Assembly: GCA_002733465.1 (NCBI GenBank)
Contig: NVVT01000008.1
Location: 145,798 to 151,740 of the forward strand
Reading direction: 5' to 3'
DNA length: 5,943 nucleotides
Origin: Kangiella sp.
GTDB taxonomy: Bacteria > Pseudomonadota > Gammaproteobacteria > Enterobacterales > Kangiellaceae
In this document: positions 5,701 through 5,943 of the stretch, piece by piece
Layout of the letters: every line of letters starts with the position of its first letter
How positions within the stretch are numbered: position 1 is the first letter of the stretch
Translations under genes and position numbers: made by a program
Notes under the pieces: generated by a model
The model's database searches: none
What the model was told of the DNA's origin: nothing
Seen by the model: the letters and a program-made list of their open reading frames with translations, nothing else

Positions 5701-5943
5701 TTAAGGCTGAATCATTTCAAAAGTTAACGCCGCATTTTCTGTACTCCATACTACAGGAACAGTACATTCTAGCCCTTGCATATTATTATGTTCTAAGAAT
5801 TCTAGAATATTTAACACTCTATCACCGCAAGCCGTTCTTATTTTTAATAACATCCCACCATTACCAGCTTGTTGAACCGGCATAATTAATACTAATGGCG
5901 GTTTGGAGAGTAACGCAACACTTTCTATATTTTTGAAATAGGT
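5701..5943 (-). CDS. C-terminal 80 codons of an unrecognised protein, 5' end beyond window
   Basis: The minus-strand frame ending at the TAA 5703-5701 stays open to the right edge, so this is the tail of a longer gene; the ATG at 5883 is most likely an internal methionine. The visible tail alternates hydrophobic and polar residues: KPPLVLIMPVQQAGNGG, then MLLKIRTACGDRVLNILEFLEHNNMQG, then LECTVPVVWSTENAALTFEMIQP. It has two cysteines, no membrane segment and no catalytic motif I recognise. A beta-rich soluble domain is possible. No function is proposed. The stop is 222 bp upstream of the antitoxin gene on the same strand, with no convincing terminator between them. Confidence 0.55.
   Translation of the reverse strand, partial: TYFKNIESVALLSKPPLVLIMPVQQAGNGGMLLKIRTACGDRVLNILEFLEHNNMQGLECTVPVVWSTENAALTFEMIQP

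Noticed and set aside
5685..5701. Short hairpin GAGCCT...AGGTTC near the end of the right-edge gene.
   Set aside because: On the minus-strand transcript it contains an A-C mismatch and lacks a T tract, and it is not placed or shaped like a terminator.
5701..5883. A complete 60-residue protein starting at the ATG at 5883.
   Set aside because: The same frame continues open to the window edge with no ribosome site before that ATG, so a partial longer gene is more likely.

Overview
The window looks like the chromosome of an AT-rich, probably marine gammaproteobacterium. This is inferred from the low GC content by eye, the bacterial two-subunit xanthine dehydrogenase, the type II toxin-antitoxin (TA) modules, and a GGGGTCA-type end repeat of the kind seen scattered through such genomes. 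The species cannot be named from the sequence.

Positions 1-3497 (minus strand) hold the purine-catabolism genes xdhA and xdhB. XdhA (1905-3422) is the FeS/FAD subunit. XdhB (1-1912) is the molybdenum-cofactor subunit; it runs off the left edge and lacks roughly its last 140 residues. The genes overlap by 8 bp. The cluster ligands and all visible purine-pocket residues are intact, so an active enzyme oxidising hypoxanthine and xanthine is expected. An extended -10 promoter (3463-3490) and an overlapping perfect 16-bp palindrome (3482-3497) lie just upstream and suggest control by a TetR-type repressor.

Positions 3498-4655 hold a plus-strand TA module: a RelE/DUF1044-type toxin (3721-4095) followed by a NadS-type helix-turn-helix antitoxin (4088-4393). 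It is driven from a promoter that contains a perfect 19-bp palindrome, and a weak UUCG hairpin follows it. A copy of the repeat end AATCAATGG(G)GGTCA lies on each side of the module. The downstream copy is one terminus of a complete 101-bp MITE/REP-like element (4525-4625).

Positions 4656-5541 hold a second, unrelated TA module on the minus strand. Its antitoxin (5158-5478) joins a Phd/YefM-like N-terminus to a UPF0175-like C-terminus. The following gene is a DUF3368 PIN-domain toxin (4656-5165) that must start at TTG. An imperfect palindrome and a likely promoter lie upstream. The two TA modules converge on the 101-bp element.

Positions 5542-5700 show nothing I can support. Positions 5701-5943 are the C-terminal 80 codons of an unrecognised minus-strand gene that enters from the right edge. 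Overall, a metabolic operon sits beside a small accessory islet made of two TA modules and repeat elements. All three adjacent gene pairs are joined by 8-bp overlaps.
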